Shown one piece after another: positions 24,121 to 37,644 of a stretch of 64,000 nucleotides of DNA. Both the position numbers and the translations under genes were made by a program. Each line of letters begins with the position of its first letter. Position 1 is the first letter of the stretch. A model generated the notes under the pieces. It searched no databases. It was not told where the DNA came from and was given only the letters and a program-made list of their open reading frames with translations. Origin of the DNA: Luzula sylvatica (Eukaryota > Streptophyta > Magnoliopsida > Poales > Juncaceae); assembly GCA_946800325.1 (NCBI GenBank), contig OX326957.1, positions 50,380,807 to 50,444,806 on the forward strand. The letters are read 5' to 3'.

Positions 24121-24177
<57 letters not shown>
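24121..24177. repeat. (GA)n microsatellite in the zinc-finger gene leader
   Basis: An uninterrupted GA run of about 57 bp starting 35 bp upstream of the minus-strand ATG, so it reads as CT on the gene's own strand. An oppositely oriented run follows at 24306-24378. Confidence 0.98.
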
Positions 24178-24179
<2 letters not shown>

Positions 24180-24302
24180 GTTTCATAAAACGAGTGGAGA
24201 CTTGAATTTGGTCCGTGTTGCTTTCTGAATTGAATTTTTGAAGGGGTATGTAGACAAGTCTGAATGAAAGTACTTCGGTACTCACTCACCTGAACAGTGT
24301 AA

Positions 24303-24305
<3 letters not shown>

Positions 24306-24378
<73 letters not shown>
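24306..24378. repeat. (TC)n microsatellite upstream of the zinc-finger gene
   Basis: About 73 bp of TC, followed by an AC-rich tail (24379-24400). It is the complement of the GA run 130 bp away, so the two could pair. Confidence 0.98.
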
Positions 24379-24387
<9 letters not shown>

Positions 24388-24400
24388 TACACACACACAA

Positions 24401-26798
<2,398 letters not shown>

Positions 26799-28020
26799 TT
26801 GGACCATGATATGATGGTCTTCAAAACTAATCTCAAGCTACTAACGAACAATTTGAGTTGTGTTTACGTCTGGTACACACATACAAAAGTGCATAAACAT
26901 AATTTGTAAGATCAAGTAAAAAGATGTGCAAATACAAAAATAATTATGAAATAATACGAAGATATCAAGAACACGAAGATTGAAGATGGAGTAAAAAATG
27001 ACGCGTGGAGCGAACACATGAAGATATGGATTTCAAGGAAGACCTCATCACAAGTAATATTCTCACACTCACATTTACACCCAGAGAGAAAAGATTTTAA
27101 AACCATAAAAAAATATTATATACTTAAAACAAGTCCTTATAAAGTTCTTCATAGCATTGTCCGTTCGAACGGTATCCTTAACCGTTCAAACGGAATAAAT
27201 AGATTTCAAACCAGAGAACAAACCGATTTTAAAATAACATGGCATGTTCAAACAGACCTTTCCAGCCGGTCGAACAAACTCTAATATAGTATTTTTTACA
27301 CTACACAGTCGAACGGTACTTTGAGTCGTTCGATCAGATCATAATGTTAATTGCAAATATTTCTAAAATAGCTAGTATGATCTGATTATACGTTTTCATT
27401 ATATAACGTTCGACTGGTTTGTATCACCCGTTCAAACAAATCTCCGTAATTTTAGCCAATTTAATCGTTGGCCTTTGAAAAACTTCTATGCATTTTGTCC
27501 GTTCGAATGGAACGTTTCTATGTTTGAATAAAACTTGACAAAATACCATTTTTATGAGGGGCCTCCCCACACTATTGATGTGGAGACACCTCCAACCATT
27601 TTATTCACCAATTTTCGTTCCAAATCATTTCTAGAAAGTTATTCTCTCTAGTTAAACTATTTGTGAGGTGAGTCGTGAGCGATGTTAGCAAGTTCGAGTG
27701 ACTTAATTTACTCCATTAGTTACAACCTGGATTGTGGTAGGGGTAATTCAAAGCATTGTAATTTTAGTTTGTTGGCAACCAGAATTGTAGTTTGTTGTGT
27801 GAAGCAATTCCCACTTTTGTAAACTATATCGAGTTGGTGAAGAGATTGCCGAAAGGCCGGAGACGTAGGCCTGCTTGCGAACGCGAGAATCTCGTTAGTA
27901 AATGTAACTCGAACGCATAAACATATTATGTGTTCCTTCTATATGCATTCGCCCCTACACGAACGATAACATCGTATCAATCTACTCTTTACTTTTATAT
28001 TATTATTTTATTAATGCATA
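26799..28020 (+). mobile_element. Probable Ty1-Copia LTR relic
   Basis: It begins TGTTGGACCATGATATGATG, a usual start for Copia LTRs. 27140-27500 repeats GTTCGAACGG-like words. 27790-27930 resembles the R-U5 part of Copia LTRs, with GAGATTGCCGAAAGGCCGG, GACGTAGGCC and GAATCTCGTTAGTAAAT in order. No gag, pol or second LTR is nearby, so it would be a solo LTR or fragment. The right boundary and target duplication are not resolved. Confidence 0.45.
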
Positions 28021-29474
28021 ATATGTTTATCCTTATGCACTTATATTTTCCGGCCTAGTAATTTAAGTTGGACCATAATTGGTAGGCCAAAAAATACCTA
28101 TTCAACCTCTCCCCCTCCCCCTCCCATCAATTAATGCATAATATGTTTATCCTTATGTCATCTCGGGTCAACAAATGAAATCCTGACTTTTGTTATATAT
28201 TATGGAAATGACAATTTTGTCCCAAAAGTTTAAATTTTAAAGCCCCTCGATATTAAAAAAAATGTATTGATATTAACAACATTACATAAAAAATATGTCA
28301 TGATCAGCAAAAATTATAATATTATTTTTCAAAAATATATATTGATTTGGAAATCATTTTCAGTTTTTCTAATATATTTGTACAAATTAGTTTCGTAAAC
28401 ATTATATATTAATTGTTATGTAAATATGTTTTATTTTCAACCATATATAAAAAAATAGTACAAATTAGAATCATGATTTTTAAAAAATAATATGCAGATA
28501 TTGACAATATTACAGGAAATTATCAAAACACATATAAGAATTTGATCGTTTTTTTCATTTTTTCAACATATTTATGCAAATGTTTTTGACAAAAAAAACA
28601 TAATGATTATTGTGTTGGGGTATTTTTCATTTTCCATCATTTATTCAAAAACATACTTCAAATTAAAATTGTAGGGACAAAATGGTCATTTTCAAAAAAC
28701 ACAACTAAAAAATTGGATTTTTTTTGTTATTAAGAAAAAAGTGGTTTTTTTTAAAGAGGCAAAAGATAAGGAGTTTTTTTAGAGAATAAACACATACGGG
28801 ATTTTTCTATAAATATTCAGAAAAGTTCCTTACGAAGCAGGCAGTTCTTCTGGAATGAAAACGCCGGGGAAAATGAATAGAGAAAGATGGTCTAAATAGA
28901 ATGAATCAATCGAATTTTGGGAAATGTATTTCGCCATTCGTTTGGATCGATTGGAAGGAAGACGAGAAGTAGGCCGGCAAGAGTGTAGTTAAGGGGTTTT
29001 CGAAAGATCCTTAAAATAGTGTAATTTGAGGACTTGATACAAATATAGGGTTGATGTAAAGGCTGAAATCCTAAGCTCTCCAGCCCAACTTGGCCTAGGT
29101 AATTAGTGCTTGAATCTTCTCCATTCGTGAAAATCAAAATATACATTTCAATAGAGATATTGGGCCATCAAATTCGCCCCAAAATTCTCCAAACAATCAC
29201 AAAAATTGCGAAAATAGCAACTCGTGATGGAATTTAATGAATGGGCCAAGCCTTACATTGTTATATTCTAAAAGAATCCTTTTTACTTCTACAAGCACAA
29301 CAAACTGGATATAAGTTTATTGTAGCCTTGTAGGCAACAAGTTTCTTTCCTTTTTTTTTTTACATGGCAAATGGCAATTCCTTTTTATTTTTATTTTTTT
29401 GAGAAATCTAATCTAAAGCATATTTATATCAAGAGATCTGATATGGTGTCTTCCAATTCCACTTAAACATCGTT
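28021..29474. other. Spacer containing a weak foldback
   Basis: Inverted arms AATGACAATTTTGTCCC (about 28205) and GGGACAAAATGGTCATT (about 28675) bound roughly 490 bp of AT-rich sequence, suggesting another MITE. 28800-29160 is less AT-rich, but its ORF (28892-29146, minus) matches nothing I recognise. Confidence 0.4.
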
Positions 29475-29598
29475 GATGCGTCGATCAAAAATATTTAAAT
29501 AAATTGATTAGATTATTTAATTGAATCAATCAATTTAATCATTAATTTATTAATTTATGATATAATCAATCAACTTAAATATTTTTGATTGACGCATC
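29475..29598. mobile_element. Short foldback MITE (~124 bp)
   Basis: The ends GATGCGTCGATCAAAAATAT and ATTTTTGATTGACGCATC are inverted. The interior is ATTGATT/AATCAAT-rich, as in the 5579 and 16664 elements. It forms one long stem when folded. Confidence 0.65.
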
Positions 29599-30235
29599 AA
29601 AAATATTTAAGTGAGATTGGAGGCGTACGCTATGATTTCCCTTATATCAACAAAAATACATTCATAAATTCCGGCTAAGTTTGAAAACTCTTGGAAAAAG
29701 ACGATCTCAAATTGGGGAGACTTATAAATTGGATTACTTCAACTTGGTACGATTGTTATATCCAGATTCCAGTGGCTTGCATGCATCCACGAACCATGAT
29801 GGTTGAGTTGGTAGTTGGTACCATGGGTCCCAATTAACTCTTTCACGTAGGTACCGATACATTTCACCTAGTCTAAATTATTTCATTTATTCTTAATCTT
29901 GTTGGGCACGTAATAATTATGACTCGTGCAAGTATATTCTGACTTCTTCACATCCTTAACTGGTTAAACTCTTAACAAATTAAAATCAATCTTTTCTTAA
30001 GTGGCTTCATAAATGAACAGAGACAAAAATACTACAAAGAAGAAGAAATAATTTTGTCATAAATAAATGGGTCCGAAATTAAGCCCGATTATTAATATTT
30101 AATCATGGGCCGAGAAAATGTAACGTAGTCAAATCATACATGACGTAGGAGTTCACGTTGGCGGGCTGTATCTGCCCAGGATTTTGAATCACACGTCTCT
30201 CTCAATATATGCAATTTTCAAAAGAGAAATTTCAA
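29599..30235. other. Spacer, nothing recognised
   Basis: No gene or repeat boundary that I can support. Confidence 0.4.
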
Positions 30236-31050
30236 TTAAAACCCCTATTTTTTGGATATGTAAGAAGACCGTGTTTTTTTTAAAACTCGAAAAAACTCCG
30301 TATGGCAAATTTTTATTTTCAAATATCACTTATGGGAGTTAAAACTAAGCACGAATGATATTAATTTTTTTTTTACAAAAATACCCTTCTGTTTTATATG
30401 TTGCAATTAAAAAAATAATTTTGTTATTGTTTATTACGTGTTATGTTGATATAATTTTAATATTTCATTTATTATTAATGAAAAATTAAGATCAGATAAT
30501 GATAAAATAACAACAATAAATAAACAACTTGAAAATATATTGATACAAAAATATATGTTTAAACATCTAGTTTTTATTTTCATTATTCTTTTATGTATTC
30601 TTTTAATAGTTTCATAATATTTTATTTTTTAAATATTTCCAATGTGTTATGTTACTATTGTTGTTTATCTTATTATTATTTTATGTTAGTTTTTTAGAAA
30701 AAAAAAATATATAAGTCAAATATATATAATGTATAAAATATTAAAATTATATAATTATAACATATAATAATTATTTTTTAAAATTATTATATGCTAACAA
30801 AATTTAGGACTTTTTTAAAATTATTAAAAAATAATATTTTTTTTAATTATTATTTATGTATATAAAATGGTATTTTGGCAAAAAAAAATAATAAAAATAA
30901 CACCATCAATGGTTAATTTTAATTTCTATAACGGATATTTGAAAATAAAAATTTGACAGAGAGGATTTTTTGGAGTTTCCAAAAAGATAGGAAGATTTTA
31001 CAATATTCAAAAAAATTAGGATTTTTTTTTTGTTGAAAAGATATACAAAC
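30236..31050. mobile_element. Foldback element, ~0.8 kb
   Basis: The left arm begins with CCCCTATTTTTTGGATATGT and contains ACTCCGTATGG...TTTTTATTTTCAAATATC. The right arm contains the complement (GATATTTGAAAATAAAAATT, then GGAGTTTCC) and ends CAAAAAAATTAGG. The symmetry axis is near 30600. Same family as 18465-19345 and 51213-51905. It lies about 1 kb upstream of the ethylene receptor. Confidence 0.75.
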
Positions 31051-31269
31051 AAAGTAAAGTCAAAATTTCACATATAACCTTTCAAAACATAAAAAAAGTA
31101 TCCAATTCATACTTTAAAATCCCATAATATCTTAAATTAAAATATAACGATTTAACTATTTTATAATTATGAATTATTCAATTTTATAAAGTTCTTATTT
31201 GTTAAGGGCAAAATTGATATTTTGGGATTATTGGAAGGGTAAATTAGATAAGACAAAGAATAGAATAAA

Positions 31270-31423
31270 GCTCAAGCCACTCCCTACCTCCCTCCCATAT
31301 CTCCTTCCAAAGTGGCTGACATGTGGGTCTCACATAAATTAATTTTTGTGAAAATAGGTGTGGGGTCCACATGTCAATGACCTAGGAAATGAATTTGGGA
31401 GTGAGAGAAGGAGTGACTGTAGC
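31270..31423. mobile_element. MITE-like inverted repeat in the receptor promoter
   Basis: The left arm (GCTCAAGCCACTCCCTACC, GACATGTGGGTC) and right arm (GGTCCACATGTC, GGAGTGACTGTAGC) are imperfect inverted repeats over about 60 bp each. It sits 120 bp upstream of the putative transcribed leader. No target duplication was identified. Confidence 0.55.
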
Positions 31424-31541
31424 ATCACTCGAATAGAATATCCTATGGAAATATAAGAGGGTATTTATTAGTACGTGTAAAATAAATAATTTTGTTAAAA
31501 TTTTCGGCCCACTTGAAGGCGTACACAATACAAAATCGAGC

Positions 31542-32105
31542 GTGAAAATAACAACCCCCTCTTACTCTCTTCTCCTCCTTTCCTCTTTTTTCATCTTCGA
31601 TACAAACTATTCAGCTCAATTCATGGTTGCTGAGCCCTCCGTGGACCGCTTCTTCCCACTTATTTATGGTCTGTATGGAGCTCAGACCCTAAGTGACTAT
31701 CAAGGGAGGATGACTGGACAGAAAAGGTGAGATCTTTTCTTCTTCTTTTCTGTATATTTTGGGGATTTAGGATCTGTTTTTTGAGGTTTTGGTGCGGATT
31801 TGTTTGTTGGCTTTTTGTTTTTAATTGAAGATGAATTTGATTTTTGTTTCCTTTTCTGGAGTTTAGTTGTTATGATCTATGTGACTGTGATTATAGTTAG
31901 GTGTTGAAGTGGGTGCTTTAAGTAGATCAATATTGAATTGTAGTACTTGGATTTTCTACTTTTCGTAGTCTTCTTCCCTAATTTGGCCAAAAAGGGCCCA
32001 AATCCGATCAATTTAATATGACACCAATTTTGAGTTCTTCCTTTTCACTCTAATCTAACTTAAAGCTCACACTTTTTTTTCAGCCATTGCAGAGCTTCGT
32101 CATAA
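31542..32105 (+). promoter_or_regulatory. Spliced 5' leader of the ethylene receptor with a ~69-codon uORF
   Basis: A leader exon containing ATG 31542 ends at 31726 with AG|GTGAGA. The next exon starts at 32084 after TTTTTTTTCAG, giving a 357-nt leader intron. After splicing, the uORF from 31542 continues past the junction and stops at TAA 32103-32105, 41 nt before the main ATG. Its N-terminal stretch S-L-L-L-L-S-S-F-F-I-F is hydrophobic, like a signal peptide. A TATA-like TATAAGAG lies at about 31452. Leader introns are common in this receptor family (known). Translation of the uORF is inference. Confidence 0.55.
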
Positions 32106-32122
32106 TTGGGTACACCACTGAA

Positions 32123-32149
32123 ATGAAGAAAATCCAATTCTCGAAATGA
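32123..32149 (+). promoter_or_regulatory. 8-codon uORF overlapping the receptor start codon
   Basis: ATG at 32123 opens an 8-codon frame whose TGA (32147-32149) shares bases with the main ATG (32146-32148) as ATGA. The overlap would let a terminating ribosome re-initiate on the receptor start. Its context AAAATGA is moderate. Confidence 0.6.
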
Positions 32150-34559
32150 GAGCATTGTACCATGTTCTACTCCTCCTCTCCCTGTTCCTCACAGTCTCAT
32201 CCCTTGAAATCGGGCTAGGGTTATCCCGTTGCACCTGTGATGGATCCGACCCAAACTCCTGGTCCATCGAGAGCATTCTCCAGTGTCAAAAAGTCAGCGA
32301 CTTTCTAATCGCCGCAGCTTATTTCTCCATCCCTCTCGAACTCCTCTACTTCGCCAGTTGTTCCAATCTCTTCCCTTTCAAATGGATCGTTCTCCAATTC
32401 GGGGCCTTCATTGTTTTATGCGGTTTAACCCATTTATTAAACGTATTCACCTACGAGCCCCACTCGTTCCTCCTCGTTCTCTCTCTCACCTGCGCGAAAT
32501 TCCTCACAGCACTAGTCTCCTTCGCCACTGCAATCACTCTCTTAACCCTAATCCCCCAATTACTTAGAATCAAAGTGAGAGAGAACTATCTGCTAATCAA
32601 AGCGAGAGAATTGGACAGAGAGGTGGTCTTGATGAAACGACAAGAAGAAGCTAGCTGGCACGTCAGAATGCTCACTCACGAAATTCGAAAATCTTTAGAC
32701 CGCCACACGATTCTCTACACCACCATGGTTGAGCTCTGCAAAACCCTAGGGTTACAAAATTGCGCCGTGTGGATGCCAAATGATTCGAGAAGAGAAATGA
32801 TTCTCACTCATCAATTGCGAGAAATAAGCTCCATCAGTTCCTCTTCGTCCTCTTCATCCGAGCCGTACAGTTCTATCTCAATGGACGATCCAGACGTGAC
32901 CGAGATAAAAACCCGAGACGGAGTTAAAATCCTCGGATCCAGTTCCCTTCTCGGGTCCGCTTCGAGAGGGTCGGGTTTAAATCCACCCGGACCCGTTGCG
33001 GCGATTCGCATGCCCATGTTAAAAGTTTCGAATTTCAAAGGAGGAACACCTGAAATAGTCGAAGCCAACTACGCGATCTTAGTACTGGTCCTCTCCAGTG
33101 AAAATCTCCGCAACTGGACGGATCAAGAAATGGAGATCATTACCGTGGTTGCAGATCAGGTCGCGGTGGCGTTATCTCACGCGTCTGTTCTGGAAGAGTC
33201 GCAATTGATGAGAGAGAAACTGGCCGAGCAATACAGAGTTCTTCTCCAGTCGAAACGAGAAGCGTTACGTGCCAGCGAGGCGAGAAATTCGTTTCAAATT
33301 GCGATGAGTCAAGGAATGAGGAAACCAATTCACGGCATAATCGGTCTCTTATCCATGCTTCAACAAGAAAATAATTTAAATCCCGAGCAAAAATTGGTCG
33401 TCAACGCTGTGTACCGAACGAGCGGTGTCGTGTTAAACTTGATCAATGATGTAATGGAGTCGCCCAATTTGAATAGACTGGAGAGGGCTTCTCTCGTGAT
33501 GAGGCCGTTCGATTTGATCACGATGGTGAAAGAAGCGGTGAGCGTGAGCAAGTGTCTCTGTGAGAGCAAGGGGATCCGATTCGGGTTTAATTATCAGGGT
33601 AATTTACCCGGTAAGGTAATCGGGGACGAGAAACGGGTCTTCCACGTGATTCTCCACATGGTGGGGAATTTAGCGAACGAGTCCGCCGATAACGGTTCCG
33701 GTTTTAGCGGGTCGGGTTTGGAGTTTGCGGTTTTGGGATTTGACGGGAGGGAGGAGCGGAAATGTCAGGAGTGGGTCCCGTGGAAATTGAATTCTGCCGA
33801 AGGATACGCGTGTGTCAAGTTCGAGATTAAGCGATTGATCCGTGGCGGAGTTGGTCTACGCAAGGTTTTGAAAAAACCCGGTTCTAACGGGTCCGAAACG
33901 GGTATGGGTTTCAACATGTGCAAAAAACTCGTTCAGGTATGTATATTATTATCTTTTTTTGTTGGTTTATTTTTATAAATCTAATATTTATATATTTGAT
34001 GTAGATGATGAATGGAAATATTCAGTCAGTATCGAGTTCTGACGGGTCAACGCAAACCCTAACCCTAGTTCTGCAATTCCAGCTTCAAATGAACCCTCCA
34101 GTAGTGCTCTCCAGCACGACGATAACTGGATTGGTCCAGTCTGTATCGACAACGGAGCTTCAAGCTTCGTCGAATTTCACGGGGCTGAGAGTGTTGGTGG
34201 CGGACGAAGATTTCACGAACAGGATAATAACGGTGAAATTATTACAAAAATTAAATTGCAGAGTCTCGTCAGTCTCGTCGAGCATTCAATGCTTGACATC
34301 GCTGGGGACCACCACGACTCCGTTCCAATTGTTGATATTGGATCTTAATATGGGCTCTAAAATTGACGGTTTTGAAATTTCAACCCGGATCCGTAATTTC
34401 AGAAGCGGTTGTTGGCCGTTGATCGTGGGGCTAACGAGCGGTGCCGAGGAGAATGTGTGGGAGAAGTGCGTGCAAGTTGGGATTAACGGGTTGATTCGGA
34501 AACCCGTTACCTTATCGGGTTTGAGTGATGAGTTGCAAAGAGTACTTCAAAATACTTAA
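32146..34559 (+). CDS. EIN4: EIN4-type subfamily II ethylene receptor
   Basis: Two coding exons (32146-33936 and 34005-34559; GT-AG intron of 68 nt) give 781 residues, close to Arabidopsis EIN4 (766). The N-terminal signal segment (1-20) is an extra hydrophobic stretch typical of subfamily II. Disulfide cysteines are C29 and C31. Three membrane helices (about 50-145) bind ethylene through copper, with Cys92 and His96 in V-L-C-G-L-T-H. The GAF domain (about 190-355) contains G-P-V-A-A-I-R-M-P-M-L. The kinase-like region keeps His in P-I-H-G-I-I-G but lacks recognisable N and G boxes. The receiver domain (exon 2) has the Asp in L-I-L-D-L-N-M and Lys in R-K-P-V. EIN4 fits better than ETR2 or ERS2 because of F-K-G-G-T-P-E, the match through W-T-D-Q-E, and the receiver. 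It acts at the ER membrane as a negative regulator via CTR1. Confidence 0.95.
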
Positions 34560-35039
34560 AGAGAGATTGTTTGTATGAGTGGGAGAGGTGTTGTTTTAGT
34601 AGTTTAGATTTTTTTTTCTTTTTCTATAAGATTTTTTGTGTTTAATTTAGATGATTTTGGTCGATCTCATTGCATGTGCCAACAAGTCAATATTGTTGGC
34701 TTTTGGTTGAATGGTCATGAAAATTAATTAATCAAATGATATAGATATGGCAAGATTATGTGAGTATATAATAATGTAGTAGTGAGTATATCATATGATT
34801 TTATATGAGTAAAGTTACAAAGTAGTGCATGTGGGAATATAAAATTATTAAGTGTGGATTTAGGGTTTTGACACGTGAAAGATGAGGTGTCAATGTTTCG
34901 TCCTTGGCGAAGTATTCTCTTCACCTAGACTAGCTAGACTATATACATCCTTGTCGAGATAAAAATGATATTTTTTTTCTCAACTTGTCCATGTTTGATA
35001 CTACTTTTGTGGATATTGTTCTGGGTCACCTGTTTTATG
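34560..35039. other. 3' flank of the ethylene receptor gene
   Basis: T-rich sequence with TTTTCTATAAG and AATTAATTAATC words, probably 3' UTR and terminator. No separate gene. Confidence 0.4.
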
Positions 35040-36725
35040 TGATCTGTATTTTGATGAGATGGCACTTCTGTACATAATGTTGATTAATACTTTGTTACTA
35101 TTTTTGTATAAAGAATTGTCAATACGAGTATACATTTTTTAGTTAATTAATAATACGATTAATCAAAACTTTCTTATAGAAGTAAGATGAAAAATTAATA
35201 AAATGCATTGTTTCAATAATTGAATAATAATATACATATGAATTAAACGCGTGACGATTATCCCGGGAATCAAAGTGGTATGGAGTTTTATGAGAATTAA
35301 TCACATATATATTATATATCTGAGAAAAATAATAATTAAATAATTGAATAATAATAATATACATATGAATTAAACGCGGAGAATTAATCACATATAATAT
35401 ATATCTGAGAAAAATATAAAATTCTACTCTTGCGATGCCTAGCTAAGCTAAATTTATAATAATAAAAAATATATTTAGTCCACAACGATAGGAAAAATAT
35501 TATTGTATACAAGATACTATAACAGTTTCTGAAGAAAAAAAAAAATTGATAATTTTTTTAATTAAGAATGTATTTGATTTGTTATCAGTACATAAATGTC
35601 TAACAATGTAACTAGAATCTTTAGATAATATAGCGTCATTGGCGAAGAGAAGAGAAAGACAACTTTGACACGAGATACGTAACAATGTTATGAACAATAT
35701 TAACGAACACGTGTGTATTTTCTAGAATTTTTTTTATTATTATTATTTTGTTACAAGTTGAAGTCGGAGACATAATGACCTAGTGATGATGAGATTTCGG
35801 TGTTATTTAATTTTTTTAACGACTATGTAATTATATACTTGAAATGAATACATCAAGCACAATCTTGTTTGTAGTATTTAAAAAAAAAAATTAAAAATAT
35901 ATTTTTCGTATTATAATATGCATAATAACGTAAATATAATAATCGATATTGTAACTCTGAAACTTACATGATATATTAATATATTTTTCAGTACGAACTA
36001 TTACAATTGGCTACCTATATTGAGTTTATATATTGAGTTTGTACATAAACAATCTATCGCATCCATTATAAATTCCCAATTATTTTTCATATTATGCGAA
36101 ATCAACAATGTGTTTATTATAGGTATGAGATATTATGAGATAAATCAAATCTTCTTTTAAATTAATTACCAAGTGCATGGTTGTAGTTTCTTAATTCTTT
36201 TGGCTCCTCTTGCCAAGGGGGGTGCATCTAAAGTCTGGCAAGAACATAGGACTTTATTGTCCCCAGCTAAATTCTCCATGCTTCCAACTTGTCTTTTGTG
36301 ATTTCCAATTTGCACCACCCTATTGGCTACAATTACCTTAACCAAAACCAAATCCATTTATTTATTTCTATTTAGTATTTAGTCATGTATTATCATATTA
36401 GATCTTAAAATTAATATTTCTTTCAATATTAAAAAAGACAACTATTTTGGGTCATGTACAATGTTTGGAACTATTCAAACAGTTCATGATAATCTCGTTT
36501 TAGTTGAAATCTTATCTAATTAGATTATCATATCATTATCTTTTGGTTCCAATTTTTTTTTTCTTTCTTCGTTTCATTTTCTATTGCTCTTCTGACCTTC
36601 TCCACAAAAACCTCGAAGAAATATAATCTTCATTTTGCATTATATTATTTCATTATTGGGCCTTTTGTATAGGCCCTAAATATTCCTAATAGGCCTTGCA
36701 TTTTTTATAAATTATACTTATTATT
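35040..36725. repeat. Segmental duplication, unit 1
   Basis: It is collinear with 37645-40510. Shared landmarks in order are TTGATGAGATGGCAC, ACTTTGTTACTATTT, ATAATATATATCTGAGAA, ATGTTATGAACAATATTA, ATGAATACATC, CATGGTTGTAGT, TACCTTAACCAAAA, and the block TAATCTTCATTTTGCAT followed by TATTATTTCATTATTGG. No gene is contained; ORFs at 35143-35391, 35500-35697 and 36166-36357 are unsupported. The unit ends where the Helitron-like copy begins. Confidence 0.8.
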
Positions 36726-36734
36726 ATTACATAC

Positions 36735-37515
36735 CGGCAATAGCCGTGTAATAATTGCACGGCACTTCACATTTTTTTTTTTACATATTTTTGTATAATT
36801 TATTTAAATATAATTTGTGCGGGTATGTTTAAACTCAATTATATAATCATAATATGTTTGCAAATATATTGATGTCAATAAATGTATTATAATTAATAAA
36901 TGTTCATAAAATTTGTCTATTATGAATATATGTATTATAATTAATAAAGGTTCGTGAAATTGGTTCATCATTATAAATCCACACCAAATAAATAAAATAT
37001 AACATGTTATAATTCAAACAAAATTAAAGTTTCAAAACAAATGAAAGAAAACCGTGAATAATACACATAAAACCGAAATATATATTTAAAATGTCATCCA
37101 TTAACATAAAAAATATCAATTAAAAAAAAACAATTGTAAATTATATCATAAGAAATAAACAATTGAGTCATAGTTTCATACATGAATTATATATGGAGAC
37201 CCAATAACACAAAATAACATTCTTGATGAGGCGGCAAGAGAGTATTAAGTAGGTTGATTGGTTTTATTGATTGTCTAATTTAACGATTTAATTGATCGTT
37301 TAATTCAATTGAGACGTCAATTAACATTTACTAATATTAACATATTATAAATTATTGATGTATTAATTAAACGTGTCAATTAATATTTAATTGAGTCAAT
37401 TAGAAATGTTAGTCAATTCAATTTGTCACCTCATTAAGAATATTGTGATGAGTTTGAGGACAAATTATATTTTTCTTTCATACATGGATATAATTTGGAT
37501 TAGAATATAAACAAA
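36735..37515 (-). mobile_element. Degenerate Helitron-like copy, sister of 16190-16960
   Basis: The left end is a hairpin GCCGTG...CACGGC (36743-36764) in the position of the canonical CCCGCG hairpin. The following ~740 bp matches 16214-16960 closely and in the same orientation (shared AACATGTTATAATTCAAAC, AAATGTCATCCATTAACAT), including the foldback at 37216-37450. It separates the two segmental duplication units. Confidence 0.7.
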
Positions 37516-37644
37516 ACCAAAAAAAATATAAAAAAAAATAGGGACACATGCCACTTTCTTGTAACTTGGTCAAAATTAATATTATAGAATGATCATGAGC
37601 CTGTTAAGATGGCTTATAAGCATTGTTTTTTATGGTATTGTATG

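Noticed and set aside
31542..31730. Signal-peptide-like ORF as an alternative first coding exon of the receptor
   Set aside because: Splicing into the next exon leads to a stop at 32103, out of frame with the receptor. It is treated as a uORF.
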